Of a DNA stretch of 45,147 nt, positions 44,714 to 45,147 are shown piece by piece. A program made the position numbers and the translations under genes. Numbering within the stretch: the first letter of the stretch is position 1; each line of letters starts with the position of its first letter. Under the pieces are notes generated by a model. That model did not search any database, was not told where the DNA came from, and saw only the letters and a list, made by a program, of their open reading frames with translations. Origin of the DNA: JANQJA01 sp040880285 (lineage in GTDB: Bacteria > Pseudomonadota > Gammaproteobacteria > Pseudomonadales > Azotimanducaceae); assembly GCA_040880285.1 (NCBI GenBank), contig JBBDIT010000013.1:1-45147 (forward strand), given 5' to 3'.

Positions 44714-45147
44714 ATGTCGGAAGAAATTGTTATCAGCGTTTCCTCACACGAAACTCGAGTGGCCGTTGTTGTGCAGGGATTGCTTCAGGAAATCTTCATC
44801 GAAAGGTTTCATACGCGGGGTATCCTGGGAAATGTTTATAAAGGCAAGGTGGTGCGAATCCTTCCGGGCATGCAAAGTGCCTTTATTGATATAGGGCAGG
44901 CTCGTACCGCCTTTGTTCATATCACTGACCTGGTGGACTCGCATGAGGCCGTGTTGGAAAGCCGGGGCCCTGATTTTAGTTATCCGCCGATACGTGAGGT
45001 TATTCACGACGGGCAGGAAGTGCTGGTGCAGGTGACAAAAGAACCGATTGGTACAAAAGGTGCCCGGGCGACGTCGAACATGTCCCTGGCGTCCCGGTTC
45101 CTGGTATATCTACCATCGACATCGCATATAGGGATCTCGCAACGAAT
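44714..45147 (+). CDS. rng: Ribonuclease G, 3' end beyond window
   Basis: 144 residues visible, open to the window end. Starts MSEEIVISVSSHETRVAVVV, then the S1 domain GILGNVYKGKVVRILPGMQSAF...FVHITDL and the QVTKEPIGTKGARATSNMSL sequence that marks RNase G/E. It matures the 5' end of 16S rRNA and degrades some mRNAs. AGGAAG lies 12 bases before the ATG; 22 bases follow maf. The catalytic Asp pair and zinc link lie outside the window. Confidence 0.95.
   Translation, partial: MSEEIVISVSSHETRVAVVVQGLLQEIFIERFHTRGILGNVYKGKVVRILPGMQSAFIDIGQARTAFVHITDLVDSHEAVLESRGPDFSYPPIREVIHDGQEVLVQVTKEPIGTKGARATSNMSLASRFLVYLPSTSHIGISQR

Overview
The window looks like chromosomal DNA of a free-living, probably marine, gammaproteobacterium. 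The evidence is gene order and gene identity: rpsU-yqeY-dnaG-rpoD with a CAU tRNA just downstream, and gatCAB placed back to back with mreBCD-maf-rng as in pseudomonads. A typical AcrB-type RND pump and a very large secreted repeat protein are also present. A run of exactly 100 Ns flanked by a 55-bp duplication shows that this is a draft scaffold. No plasmid, phage, insertion sequence or CRISPR signature was seen.

Layout. Bases 1-9998 are the 3' part of a giant repetitive exoprotein gene, with no lysine or cysteine seen until close to its end and near-identical DNA repeats in the first 2.5 kb. Bases 10023-14264 (minus) hold an RND efflux permease and its adaptor. Bases 14421-16337 (minus) hold tsaD-folB-folK with overlapping ends. 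Bases 16454-21166 (plus) are the macromolecular-synthesis operon, followed by tRNA-Ile2 on the minus strand. Bases 21536-24507 (minus) hold an M20 peptidase, an AI-2E-family permease and a small membrane protein. Bases 24799-27181 (plus) are panB-panC-coaX, a pantothenate-to-CoA cluster. The artificial gap follows, with a 31-residue predicted membrane microprotein beside it.

Bases 27694-34023 (plus) form a run of five genes: a periplasmic glycerophosphodiesterase, a DUF2723/GT117-type GT-C membrane protein, a GT2-GtrA polyprenol-phosphate-sugar synthase type protein overlapping it by one base, an amidohydrolase and a fatty-acid-desaturase-type protein. This is the best candidate here for an uncharacterised envelope glycosylation or lipid-modification module. 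Bases 34027-37911 carry a small unknown protein, an SDR oxidoreductase, a Tat-exported M15 (VanY-like) peptidase, an unusual helix-hairpin-helix/multi-TM fusion and a DUF1499 protein. Bases 37910-41248 hold a hairpin, an 18-bp tandem array covering the gatB stop codon, and gatB-gatA-gatC (minus). A 354-bp divergent region with a concentric dyad then leads into mreB-mreC-mreD-maf-rng (plus, rng cut by the window end).

Points most worth a second look: mreC appears to start at a rare ATT codon; the 18-bp array sits exactly on the gatB stop codon; the gatC/mreB divergent region has nested inverted repeats; the exoprotein is lysine-free over about 3,000 codons; the GT117 + GT2-GtrA pair; and the microprotein next to the scaffold gap. 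All functional calls come from reading motifs and gene order. No database search was run.
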